Assembly: GCA_028282625.1 (NCBI GenBank)
Contig: JANQHP010000071.1
Coordinates: 1 to 11,813, forward strand
Origin: Rickettsiales bacterium
GTDB taxonomy: Bacteria > Pseudomonadota > Alphaproteobacteria > Rickettsiales > UBA8987
DNA: 11,813 bases
Reading direction: 5' to 3'
The stretch's first letter is position 1. The number at the start of each line of letters is the position of its first letter. Both the position numbers and the translations under genes were made by a program. Shown one piece after another: positions 6,039 through 11,813 of the stretch. A model generated the notes under the pieces. That model did no database searches and was not told the DNA's origin. It was given only the letters and a program-made list of their open reading frames with translations.

Positions 6039-7580
6039 CTACTCCCACTCGATGGTGCCCGGTGGTTTGCTGGTGATGTCGTAGGTCACGCGGTTGATGC
6101 CGCGCACCCGGTTGATAATGCGGTTGCTGACTTCGCTTAAGAACGCCATCTCAAAGGGGTAGAAATCCGCCGTCATGCCGTCGGTGGAAGTCACCGCGCG
6201 CAGGGCACAGACATAGTCATAGGTTCGCGCATCGCCCATCACGCCGACGCTGCGTACCGGTAGCAAGACGGCAAAGGCCTGCCAGATAAGATCATAGAGC
6301 CCGGCGTCGCGTATGGATTGGATGTAGATAGCGTCGACCTCTTGCAGGATGCGTACTTTTTCGGCGGTGATGTCGCCTGGGATGCGGATGGCAAGGCCCG
6401 GGCCCGGGAAAGGGTGCCGCCCCAGCATGGCGGCGGGCAGGCCGAGCTCCTTGCCCACCGCGCGCACTTCGTCTTTAAATAGCTCGCGTACCGGTTCCAC
6501 CAGCTTGAGATGCATGCGATCGGGCAGTCCGCCTACATTATGGTGGGATTTAATCGTGACGCTGGCATCGCCGTGGACCGAGACCGACTCGATGACATCG
6601 GGATACAGGGTGCCCTGAGCCAAGAATGCGGCGCCCCCCACTTTCTTCGCTTCTTTTTCAAAGACTTCAATGAAGGTGTTGCCAATAATTTTGCGCTTTT
6701 GTTCCGGGTCGCTTATGCCCGCCAGGCGGGAAAGGAAGAGCTCCTCTGCCTCCACGGTGACAAGCGGAATATGGTGGTCGGCAAACATGGCGCGCACCTG
6801 CGCTCCTTCATCCTTGCGTAAAAGCCCGGTATCCACAAAAATCGCGTGCAGCTGATCGCCAATCGCCTCATGCAAGAGTGCTGCCACAACCGAGGAATCC
6901 ACGCCGCCGGAGACGCCACAAATCACTTGCCCATCGCCGATTGTCTCGCGCAGCACCTGCACTTGTTCCTTGACAAAAGCGCCCATGGTCCAGTCGCCAC
7001 TGCAGCCACAGACCTGATGCGTAAAATGCTGCAAGAGGGCAGCTCCATCAGGCGTATGCACCACTTCGGGGTGAAATTGCATGCCATAAAAGTGCCGTGC
7101 CTCATCGGCAATGAGCGCGTGCGGGCAATCTTCCGTGGTGGCGAGTATCTCAAACCCTTCTGGCAGCGTGGTCACGGTGTCGCCATGGCTCATCCATACG
7201 GGATAGCTTTGGCCGACATGCCACATCTCTTCGAGCATGGGTGAGTTGCGCGTGATGGTTAGCATGGCACGCCCGAACTCTCTTCCTTCTGCGCCTTCTA
7301 CCACGCCACCGAGCGTGTGGCACATGAGTTGTTGCCCATAGCAAATGCCAAGGATGGGCAGCCCAAGCGTAAACAGGGCGGCTTCCACTTTGGGGGCGTT
7401 TTCCATATGGACCGAAGAAGGCCCACCCGAAAGAATGATGCCTTTGGGCGCAAAGGTTTGGATCGCGGAAAGCGGCATGTGGTAGGGGTGAATTTCGCAA
7501 AACACGCCATGTTCCCGGACGCGGCGCGCAATGAGCTGGGTGACCTGCGAGCCAAAATCTAGAATGAGGATACGGTCCAT
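6039..7580 (-). CDS. guaA: GMP synthase (glutamine-hydrolysing)
   Basis: GuaA converts XMP to GMP with ATP and glutamine, the last step of de novo guanine nucleotide synthesis. The 513-residue length is typical. The N-terminal class I glutamine amidotransferase domain (1-190) has the catalytic triad C80 (GICYGQQ), H170 and E172 (QFHPEVVHT). The ATP-pyrophosphatase domain carries the P-loop SGGVDS (224-229) and the AQGTLYPDVIES segment (321-332). The dimerisation domain has RHPFPGPGLAIR (388-399) and ends in the family signature KPPGTIEWE. All catalytic residues are present, so it should be active. The start ATG lacks a clear Shine-Dalgarno site but lies 11 bp after the zinc-finger gene on the same strand, which suggests coupled translation from the promoter at 7834-7862. 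Confidence 0.98.
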   Translation of the reverse strand: MDRILILDFGSQVTQLIARRVREHGVFCEIHPYHMPLSAIQTFAPKGIILSGGPSSVHMENAPKVEAALFTLGLPILGICYGQQLMCHTLGGVVEGAEGREFGRAMLTITRNSPMLEEMWHVGQSYPVWMSHGDTVTTLPEGFEILATTEDCPHALIADEARHFYGMQFHPEVVHTPDGAALLQHFTHQVCGCSGDWTMGAFVKEQVQVLRETIGDGQVICGVSGGVDSSVVAALLHEAIGDQLHAIFVDTGLLRKDEGAQVRAMFADHHIPLVTVEAEELFLSRLAGISDPEQKRKIIGNTFIEVFEKEAKKVGGAAFLAQGTLYPDVIESVSVHGDASVTIKSHHNVGGLPDRMHLKLVEPVRELFKDEVRAVGKELGLPAAMLGRHPFPGPGLAIRIPGDITAEKVRILQEVDAIYIQSIRDAGLYDLIWQAFAVLLPVRSVGVMGDARTYDYVCALRAVTSTDGMTADFYPFEMAFLSEVSNRIINRVRGINRVTYDITSKPPGTIEWE

Positions 7581-7591
7581 GGTGGTGTTAT

Positions 7592-7795
7592 TTATACCGT
7601 ATCATCAAGGACAAAAGTACGGCTGCAATAGGGGCACATGACCTGACGCTCTGTGGGTCCAATTTCAAGATAGACCTTGGGGTGACCCAGCGCGCCTTTG
7701 CCGCCATCGCATGCGACATGGCGTGCGTTCACCTCTATATAATCTTCCGGGTTGGGTGTTTGGCCTGGTGTGATAAGCGGTGTGGTGGTGGGCAT
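7592..7795 (-). CDS. CHCC zinc-finger domain protein (NDUFS6-like)
   Basis: This 67-residue protein consists mainly of a zf-CHCC domain. The putative zinc ligands are C29, H38, C54 and C57, spaced C-x8-H-x15-C-x2-C, with the flanking HVACDGG and ALGHPKVYLEI blocks of the family. In mitochondria the homologous domain is in complex I subunit NDUFS6 (13 kDa), and alphaproteobacteria keep a short free-standing version. Association with bacterial complex I is an inference from homology. The N-terminus (1-20) is proline and threonine rich and likely flexible. The ATG has an AGGA site with 8 nt spacing. It is the first gene after a good promoter and is followed by guaA at 11 bp, so the two are likely co-transcribed. 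Confidence 0.9.
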   Translation of the reverse strand: MPTTTPLITPGQTPNPEDYIEVNARHVACDGGKGALGHPKVYLEIGPTERQVMCPYCSRTFVLDDTV

Positions 7796-7833
7796 GGGGT
7801 TTCCTACTGATTCTACGCAAAAGGATAGCCCTG

Positions 7834-7862
7834 TTTAAAAGGGGTAAACGCAGTTTTGTCAA
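7834..7862 (-). promoter_or_regulatory. Sigma-70-type promoter for the zinc-finger/guaA operon
   Basis: On the minus strand a perfect TTGACA (7862-7857) is followed by a 17-bp spacer and TTTAAA (7839-7834, four of six to TATAAT). It lies about 38 bp upstream of the zinc-finger start codon at 7795, a normal distance. The following gene in transcription order fits the direction. Confidence 0.6.
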
Positions 7863-7888
7863 TTGTTGGTTTTTTCGGCGTTGGTTTT

Positions 7889-9988
7889 TTAGCGTGCAAG
7901 AGCGGTGGATAATCGATCGGCTGTCTGCAGGTGCATCTGCTGGTGGATGGGACCGATTGCGGCCTCTGCAAAGGTGAAGCTGCGTGCTACATGTTGTGTG
8001 ACATTGTCCCTTCCATTAAACCCATGCCCTCGCTCTGGATCTACATACAGCAACGCCTTCTGATCAGGGAAATGTTGGTTCCACTCTGCAGCAAATCGTA
8101 TGCCTTGTGAGGGGGAGACTCGCTTGTCTTTTGCTCCCACACTCACCATCATGTTTGGAAGCCTAAGCACTTCGCTGTTTTTGATGCGTTCTGCCAGCTG
8201 TGCCAATTGGTGAATGGGCGAATATTGCAGCAGGCGCTCCAACTCTTCAGGCTTGCTTGGGTCGCCAAATTCTTTTTTCCACCAGTTTCCTCTATGTTCT
8301 GTTGCAGATTGCACCGGGTCTGTTATGGGTACATTCGCATGCACGGCGCTATAGAGCTCTGGCTCTAACATAGAGGCCATCAGCACCAAATAGCCACCTG
8401 CACTTGTGCCGCTTGCCAATGTTGTTTTATCAGAGCCATAGCCTTGCCTGTGCAAATGCGCGACACAAGCATTGAAATCATGAAATCGATTGCCCAGATG
8501 CTCTGCCCTGCCTTGTTCTGCCCACTCGGGGCCAAGCTTGCCGCCGCCGCGTACATGCGCCATGGCAACAATGCCTCCCTCTTTGATCCATAAGGCCTGA
8601 TTCGCTGCAAAGCTTGTATTCAAACTAAAGTCAAAACCACCATATCCTGTGACCCACAGGGCGGCCGTGCCATCAAGCTCCACGCCTTGCGGTCTTACTA
8701 TCGTTATTGGAATATGGGTTCCATCTTTGGATGTGGCCCACAGATACTCGGTGATGCTTTCATCCCCTGTATCATGGTTTCTATCAGGTTGGACGGGATC
8801 CATGCGGTTTTCCGCCATATCGTAAACATGCAACTTTTCTACTTGGGCGGTTGAATGCATCATGAGGCCAATCTGCGCATTGTTTTCAGGTGGTGCATGG
8901 CCGAATTGGGCCACCATGCCGTTTGGGATGGGGATCTCTTTTTCTTCTCCTTTTTCTACATCAAACAACACATGTGTTTCTCCCCTATTGCTGCTATAGC
9001 GCAACCACATCATCCCTTCTTGGGGTACACCGGCCGAGCGCAATACAAGATTTGGCTTGTTTGGTTCTGGTACCAAGTCTTTCCAGTGCTCCGGTTCGGG
9101 GCTGTTAGGGTCCACTTGTATGACTTTTGCGGATGTGGCTCCGTGCGTGGTATAGAAGCAGGGCAGGCCATCGATATCCCCTATGGGTTGATAGCAATGA
9201 CCACGTGGAAACAATTCTGTGTAGGGTGCATTGCTGCCTTTTTCACGGATGTAAATCTCGCCAGTGCCCACGCCTGAGCCATAATAGGTTCGTATATATT
9301 CATAGCGACCAATTAGTGGCCGAATCACTGCGTACGAGCACGCTTCTGCCTCCGGTGCGACCGCCGGACCATATGCCTTATCGGTCTTTGCTTCTGTGCC
9401 GAGCACATGATGCCGAAGCCCCATATTGTTGCCCTCACCCTCCAGTGGATATTGGTAGACAAAGCCTTGGCTGTCCTCATCCCAAGTAGGGCTTATATAC
9501 GCCAAGCCATTCAGTTCTTCCAGTGTACCGTTTTCTAACTTCCGATCCTCCCCTGTTTCCACCTCACGGATGCGCAGCGTACGGTTATCTTGCCCATCAT
9601 GTAAGCACCATAGCATCTGCTTTCCATCAGGGCTTGGCATAGCAAAAGTCACGGATTCACCCGGAGCACATTCTGCCTGTATATCCAGCACCATCCTTCC
9701 CTCCGGGGCTGTCAGACTATCGTACACATAATAACAATAATCTCTTGCTTCTGCCGCACGCTCCCAGCCGAAATAGTGATTGCCAAAGTAGCTGCGAGGC
9801 GACAAACGGGGCTGGTTGTCCAAATGTCGATATGCACGTTCATGTACTTTCTTTGCCACGCGATGTTCATCCATCCACTGCAGAAAATCTCTACCCGCTT
9901 GCGCGAGGAAATGCTTTGCTGCATTGGAGCTTATATCCAGTAGTTTCGCCTGTGGAGGTAGAGGAGCTTGCATAATGTTAAGGGACAT
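7889..9988 (-). CDS. S9A-family prolyl oligopeptidase-like serine peptidase
   Basis: This 699-residue protein has the length and layout of prolyl oligopeptidase/oligopeptidase B enzymes: an N-terminal helical lead, a beta-propeller region (about 75-410) and a C-terminal alpha/beta hydrolase domain (about 415-685). The catalytic triad is visible as S529 in GTSAGG (527-532), D621 in GAKDKRV and H655 in RGHGF. YGGF (449-452) and HVRGGGKLGPEW (478-489) match the oxyanion-hole and family loops. There is no signal peptide, so it should act in the cytoplasm on short peptides. Whether it prefers proline or basic residues cannot be decided here. The ATG at 9988 lacks a Shine-Dalgarno site, and an ATG five codons later is also possible. 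Codon use appears less GC-rich than in guaA or murA, which may hint at a separate history. It diverges from murA. Confidence 0.92.
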   Translation of the reverse strand: MSLNIMQAPLPPQAKLLDISSNAAKHFLAQAGRDFLQWMDEHRVAKKVHERAYRHLDNQPRLSPRSYFGNHYFGWERAAEARDYCYYVYDSLTAPEGRMVLDIQAECAPGESVTFAMPSPDGKQMLWCLHDGQDNRTLRIREVETGEDRKLENGTLEELNGLAYISPTWDEDSQGFVYQYPLEGEGNNMGLRHHVLGTEAKTDKAYGPAVAPEAEACSYAVIRPLIGRYEYIRTYYGSGVGTGEIYIREKGSNAPYTELFPRGHCYQPIGDIDGLPCFYTTHGATSAKVIQVDPNSPEPEHWKDLVPEPNKPNLVLRSAGVPQEGMMWLRYSSNRGETHVLFDVEKGEEKEIPIPNGMVAQFGHAPPENNAQIGLMMHSTAQVEKLHVYDMAENRMDPVQPDRNHDTGDESITEYLWATSKDGTHIPITIVRPQGVELDGTAALWVTGYGGFDFSLNTSFAANQALWIKEGGIVAMAHVRGGGKLGPEWAEQGRAEHLGNRFHDFNACVAHLHRQGYGSDKTTLASGTSAGGYLVLMASMLEPELYSAVHANVPITDPVQSATEHRGNWWKKEFGDPSKPEELERLLQYSPIHQLAQLAERIKNSEVLRLPNMMVSVGAKDKRVSPSQGIRFAAEWNQHFPDQKALLYVDPERGHGFNGRDNVTQHVARSFTFAEAAIGPIHQQMHLQTADRLSTALAR

Positions 9989-10000
9989 GAGGAGATGAAA

Positions 10001-10135
10001 ATGTTACCATGCGTTTTCACACCACGGGGCATGGGCTGCCGGAAGAAACGATGGTACGGCTTGGTACCTTTTTCCGGCAGCCCGCCGGACCCAATTTCCA
10101 CACACATAAAGGAGATGTTATCACATCGCGCTTAA
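10001..10135 (+). CDS. Candidate 44-residue small ORF or leader peptide upstream of murA
   Basis: An ATG at 10001 is preceded by GAGGAG (9989-9994) with a 6-nt spacer, a stronger initiation site than that of most genes here. The frame codes for 44 residues with a Cys- and basic-rich N-half (MLPCVFTPRG, CRKKRW) and stops at 10133-10135, inside the left part of the terminator hairpin at 10125-10164. The first hairpin (10033-10083) is within the frame. I recognise no family. It could be a leader peptide, a small protein or chance; protein-level evidence is lacking. Confidence 0.25.
   Translation: MLPCVFTPRGMGCRKKRWYGLVPFSGSPPDPISTHIKEMLSHRA
10033..10083. repeat. Strong hairpin with perfect 12-bp stem between the S9 peptidase gene and murA
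   Basis: GGGCTGCCGGAA (10033-10044) is perfectly complementary to TTCCGGCAGCCC (10072-10083). The stem continues inward with one G-T and two A-T pairs. The loop holds a second stem, GGTAC (10053-10057) with GTACC (10064-10068). It lies between divergent genes, near the start of the peptidase transcript and upstream of murA. It could be a leader structure, a protein-binding palindrome or a repeat. Confidence 0.65.
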
Positions 10136-10164
10136 TAAAACGTAAAGAGAAGCGCGATATTTTT
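10125..10164 (+). terminator. Intrinsic-terminator-like hairpin, plus strand, upstream of murA
   Basis: ATCGCGCTT (10125-10133) pairs perfectly with AAGCGCGAT (10150-10158) around a 16-nt AT-rich loop, followed by A and five T residues (10160-10164). The T-run is only on the plus-strand side. The nearest annotated plus-strand gene upstream is pgeF, more than 8 kb away, so it should end a short local RNA or antisense transcript, or act as an attenuator ahead of murA. Confidence 0.55.
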
Positions 10165-10176
10165 CTCGACTGGCCA

Positions 10177-10205
10177 TTGTCACGTCCTGCGGACTCTTTT
10201 ATGCT
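10177..10205 (+). promoter_or_regulatory. Candidate murA promoter
   Basis: TTGTCA (10177-10182, five of six to consensus) and TATGCT (10200-10205, four of six) are separated by exactly 17 bp, about 48 bp upstream of the murA ATG. It lies after the terminator-like hairpin, so murA could be transcribed independently of any leader RNA. Confidence 0.5.
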
Positions 10206-10252
10206 GCTGCCAGCTATAGATTAAGAACCGTGTCTTAAAGGGTTGGCGCATT

Positions 10253-11533
10253 ATGGATATGATGATCATCAAGGGGGGTGTGCCGCTCAAAGGTGAGGTC
10301 ACGATTTCAGGTGCGAAGAATGCCGCTTTGCCGCTGATGGCAGCCAGCCTGCTGACCGAAGACAAGCTGGTGTTGCATCATGTGCCGCATCTTTCTGATA
10401 TTACCACGATGGCGCATTTGCTGATGCATCACGGTGCCGATTTGACGGTGCATCATACGCCGCCTGAGGCAGGGCGGCAGATCACGATGCAGGTCTCGCA
10501 GATTGATCAAAGTACGGCGCCTTATGGGATTGTGCGGAAGATGCGTGCCTCGGTATTGGTGCTGGGGCCGCTACTGGCGCGCGTGGGTCAGGCGCGGGTT
10601 TCCTTGCCGGGCGGGTGTGCGATTGGGACGCGCCCGGTCAACCAGCATCTTGCGGCAATGGAGGCGCTGGGCGCTACGGTGGCGATCAAGGAAGGGTATA
10701 TTGAGGCGGTGGCACCAGAAGGCGGGCTGCGTGGTGCGGAGATAGTGTTTGACTCGCCTTCGGTGGGTGCCACGGAAAATGCGTTGATGGCAGCGGTGCT
10801 GGCGCAGGGGCGTACGGTCATGCGGGGTGTGGCACAAGAGCCGGAGGTGGTGGATTTGGCGGCCTGTTTATCGGCGATGGGTGCGCAGATTGAGGGAGCT
10901 GGGAGCGATTGCCTGGAGGTGGAAGGGGTGGAAGCGCTGCATGGTGCAGAGCATACGGTGATTCCGGATCGGATTGAGGCGGGCACTTACGCCGTGGCGG
11001 CCGCGATTACCGGTGGAACGGTGACGCTCAAGCAGGCGGATCCGATGCATCTTTATGCGATATTCGAAGCGCTGGAACAAGCGGGCGTGGCGGTGGAGGT
11101 CACAGAACAGGGCATTATGATTCAAGCGGGTGATGCGTTAAAGCCGCTAGAGATTGCCACGGGGCCTTACCCGCTTTTTCCTACCGACATGCAGGCGCAA
11201 CTGACGGCACTGCTTTGCCACGCAGAAGGGGATTCCACCCTATGCGAAACCATTTTCGAAAACCGTTTCATGCATGTGCCGGAGCTGGTGCGCATGGGAG
11301 CTAATATTACGCAGGAAGGCGAGTGTGTGACCATTCAGGGTCCGGTGGCGTTGCATGGTGCGGAGGTGATGGCCACAGATTTGCGGGCTTCGGTCGCGCT
11401 GGTGCTGGCGGCCCTTGCGGCGGAGGGTACTACGCACTTGCATCGCGTGTATCATATTGACCGCGGCTATGAGCGTATTGAGGAGAAGTTGCGCGCGCTG
11501 GGCGCGGATATTGTGCGTAAGCGGGAAGCGTAG
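10253..11533 (+). CDS. murA: UDP-N-acetylglucosamine 1-carboxyvinyltransferase (MurA)
   Basis: MurA transfers enolpyruvate from PEP to UDP-GlcNAc, the first committed step of peptidoglycan synthesis, in the cytoplasm. The 426-residue length is typical. Active-site residues are visible: K22 and N23 in SGAKNAALP, C122 in PGGCAIGTRPV (the equivalent of E. coli C115, the fosfomycin target, so Cys is retained), D312 in FPTDMQAQ and R404 in RGYERIEEK. Both inside-out alpha/beta domains are complete. The ATG at 10253 follows a weak AAAGGG site about 12 nt away; in-frame ATGs at 10259 and 10262 also exist, but the first gives the best family N-terminus. A promoter candidate lies at 10177-10205. The gene diverges from the S9 peptidase and converges with the transglycosylase gene after 17 bp. 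Confidence 0.97.
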   Translation: MDMMIIKGGVPLKGEVTISGAKNAALPLMAASLLTEDKLVLHHVPHLSDITTMAHLLMHHGADLTVHHTPPEAGRQITMQVSQIDQSTAPYGIVRKMRASVLVLGPLLARVGQARVSLPGGCAIGTRPVNQHLAAMEALGATVAIKEGYIEAVAPEGGLRGAEIVFDSPSVGATENALMAAVLAQGRTVMRGVAQEPEVVDLAACLSAMGAQIEGAGSDCLEVEGVEALHGAEHTVIPDRIEAGTYAVAAAITGGTVTLKQADPMHLYAIFEALEQAGVAVEVTEQGIMIQAGDALKPLEIATGPYPLFPTDMQAQLTALLCHAEGDSTLCETIFENRFMHVPELVRMGANITQEGECVTIQGPVALHGAEVMATDLRASVALVLAALAAEGTTHLHRVYHIDRGYERIEEKLRALGADIVRKREA

Positions 11534-11550
11534 CGCAATGGTTTTTGGCG

Positions 11551-11813
11551 TTACTGCACGCCCATCACCTCCACCCGATTGACCAGACCTAGACGGTAGC
11601 GGTAGATGGTATAATGCTCCAGCACACGCTGGACGTAGTTCTGGGTTTCTGCAAAGGGGATACGCTCCATCCAATCGAGGATGTCGTCGGTGTTGGTCAT
11701 CTTGCGTGGGTCACCATATGTTCGGATCCAGCGCCGCACATTGGAAGGCCCAGCATTGTAGGCGGCTGCGGTCAGCAAACGTGATCCGGAGAATTGTTTC
11801 AGCAGGTGGACCA
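11551..11813 (-). CDS. Soluble lytic murein transglycosylase (Slt family), 3' part, 5'-truncated by window edge
   Basis: The minus-strand frame stays open to the window edge and ends at TAA (11553-11551). The visible C-terminal 87 codons read as the end of a Slt70-type lytic transglycosylase domain: VHLLKQFSGSRLLTAAAYNAGPSNV with the AAYNAGP motif, then RRWIRTYGDP, the DWMERIPFAETQNYVQRVLEHY block and a short tail. The TTG at 11778 is not a start, since the conserved sequence continues upstream of it. The enzyme cleaves glycan strands between MurNAc and GlcNAc with 1,6-anhydro product formation in the periplasm. The catalytic Glu and any signal peptide lie outside the window, so activity cannot be judged here. 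Confidence 0.9.
   Translation of the reverse strand, partial: VHLLKQFSGSRLLTAAAYNAGPSNVRRWIRTYGDPRKMTNTDDILDWMERIPFAETQNYVQRVLEHYTIYRYRLGLVNRVEVMGVQ

Noticed and set aside
6846..7244. 132-codon plus-strand frame
   Set aside because: It lies entirely antisense to guaA, whose every domain motif is intact; no independent coding sign.
8855..9277. 140-codon plus-strand frame
   Set aside because: It is antisense to the propeller region of the S9 peptidase gene and lacks a plausible start site or domain.
10009..10224. 71-codon plus-strand frame upstream of murA
   Set aside because: Its start has poor Shine-Dalgarno spacing, it runs through the terminator-like hairpin and the murA promoter candidate, and it resembles no family known to me. 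The overlapping 44-codon frame at 10001 has a better start.
10221..10238. Two TTAA boxes resembling a CtrA site upstream of murA
   Set aside because: The spacing is 10 bp rather than the 7 bp of the CtrA motif.
1..11813. CRISPR array, tRNA, rRNA, transposase or phage genes
   Set aside because: No regularly spaced repeats, no cloverleaf or rRNA-like stretch and no matching protein motifs were seen on either strand.

Overview
The window looks like chromosomal DNA from an alphaproteobacterium of moderate GC content. Supporting signs are an NDUFAF7/MidA-type methyltransferase followed directly by pgeF, a pal-cpoB-tilS block, a Fur protein that lacks the usual CXXC zinc motifs, and a small CHCC zinc-finger protein related to complex I subunit NDUFS6. 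I cannot place the organism more precisely. Most genes are housekeeping genes, and I see no phage, transposase, CRISPR, rRNA or tRNA.

Layout. The left edge carries the 3' part of the methyltransferase gene (1-915, +), coupled by an ATGA overlap to pgeF (912-1718, +). The rest up to about 10 kb is on the minus strand. In transcription order it holds an S9A prolyl-oligopeptidase (9988-7889), then the zinc-finger gene and guaA (7795-6039), grxC and fur (5659-4938), pal, cpoB and tilS (4668-2233), and a single-domain response regulator (2126-1731) that converges on pgeF. murA (10253-11533, +) diverges from the peptidase gene. It converges on the 3' part of a soluble lytic transglycosylase gene that runs off the right edge.

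Functional themes. Several genes serve the cell envelope: murA starts peptidoglycan precursor synthesis, pgeF edits precursors, Pal and CpoB link outer membrane and peptidoglycan at constriction, and the transglycosylase trims the sacculus. guaA, tilS, grxC and fur cover GMP synthesis, tRNA decoding, thiol redox and iron regulation. Two genes relate to accessory parts of respiratory complex I known from mitochondria (NDUFAF7-like and NDUFS6-like).

The less ordinary content is intergenic. An approximately 169-bp imperfect palindrome fills the pal-fur gap and covers the fur stop codon. It sits where the usual tolB-pal linkage is broken. The grxC-guaA gap holds a chain of hairpins ending in a plus-strand terminator. 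The peptidase-murA gap holds a strong 12-bp-stem hairpin, a second plus-strand terminator and a small ORF with a good ribosome-binding site. Both terminators point in a direction in which no annotated gene lies close upstream, so they may end small RNAs or antisense transcripts. I found no clear new multi-gene system; these structured gaps are the best leads.
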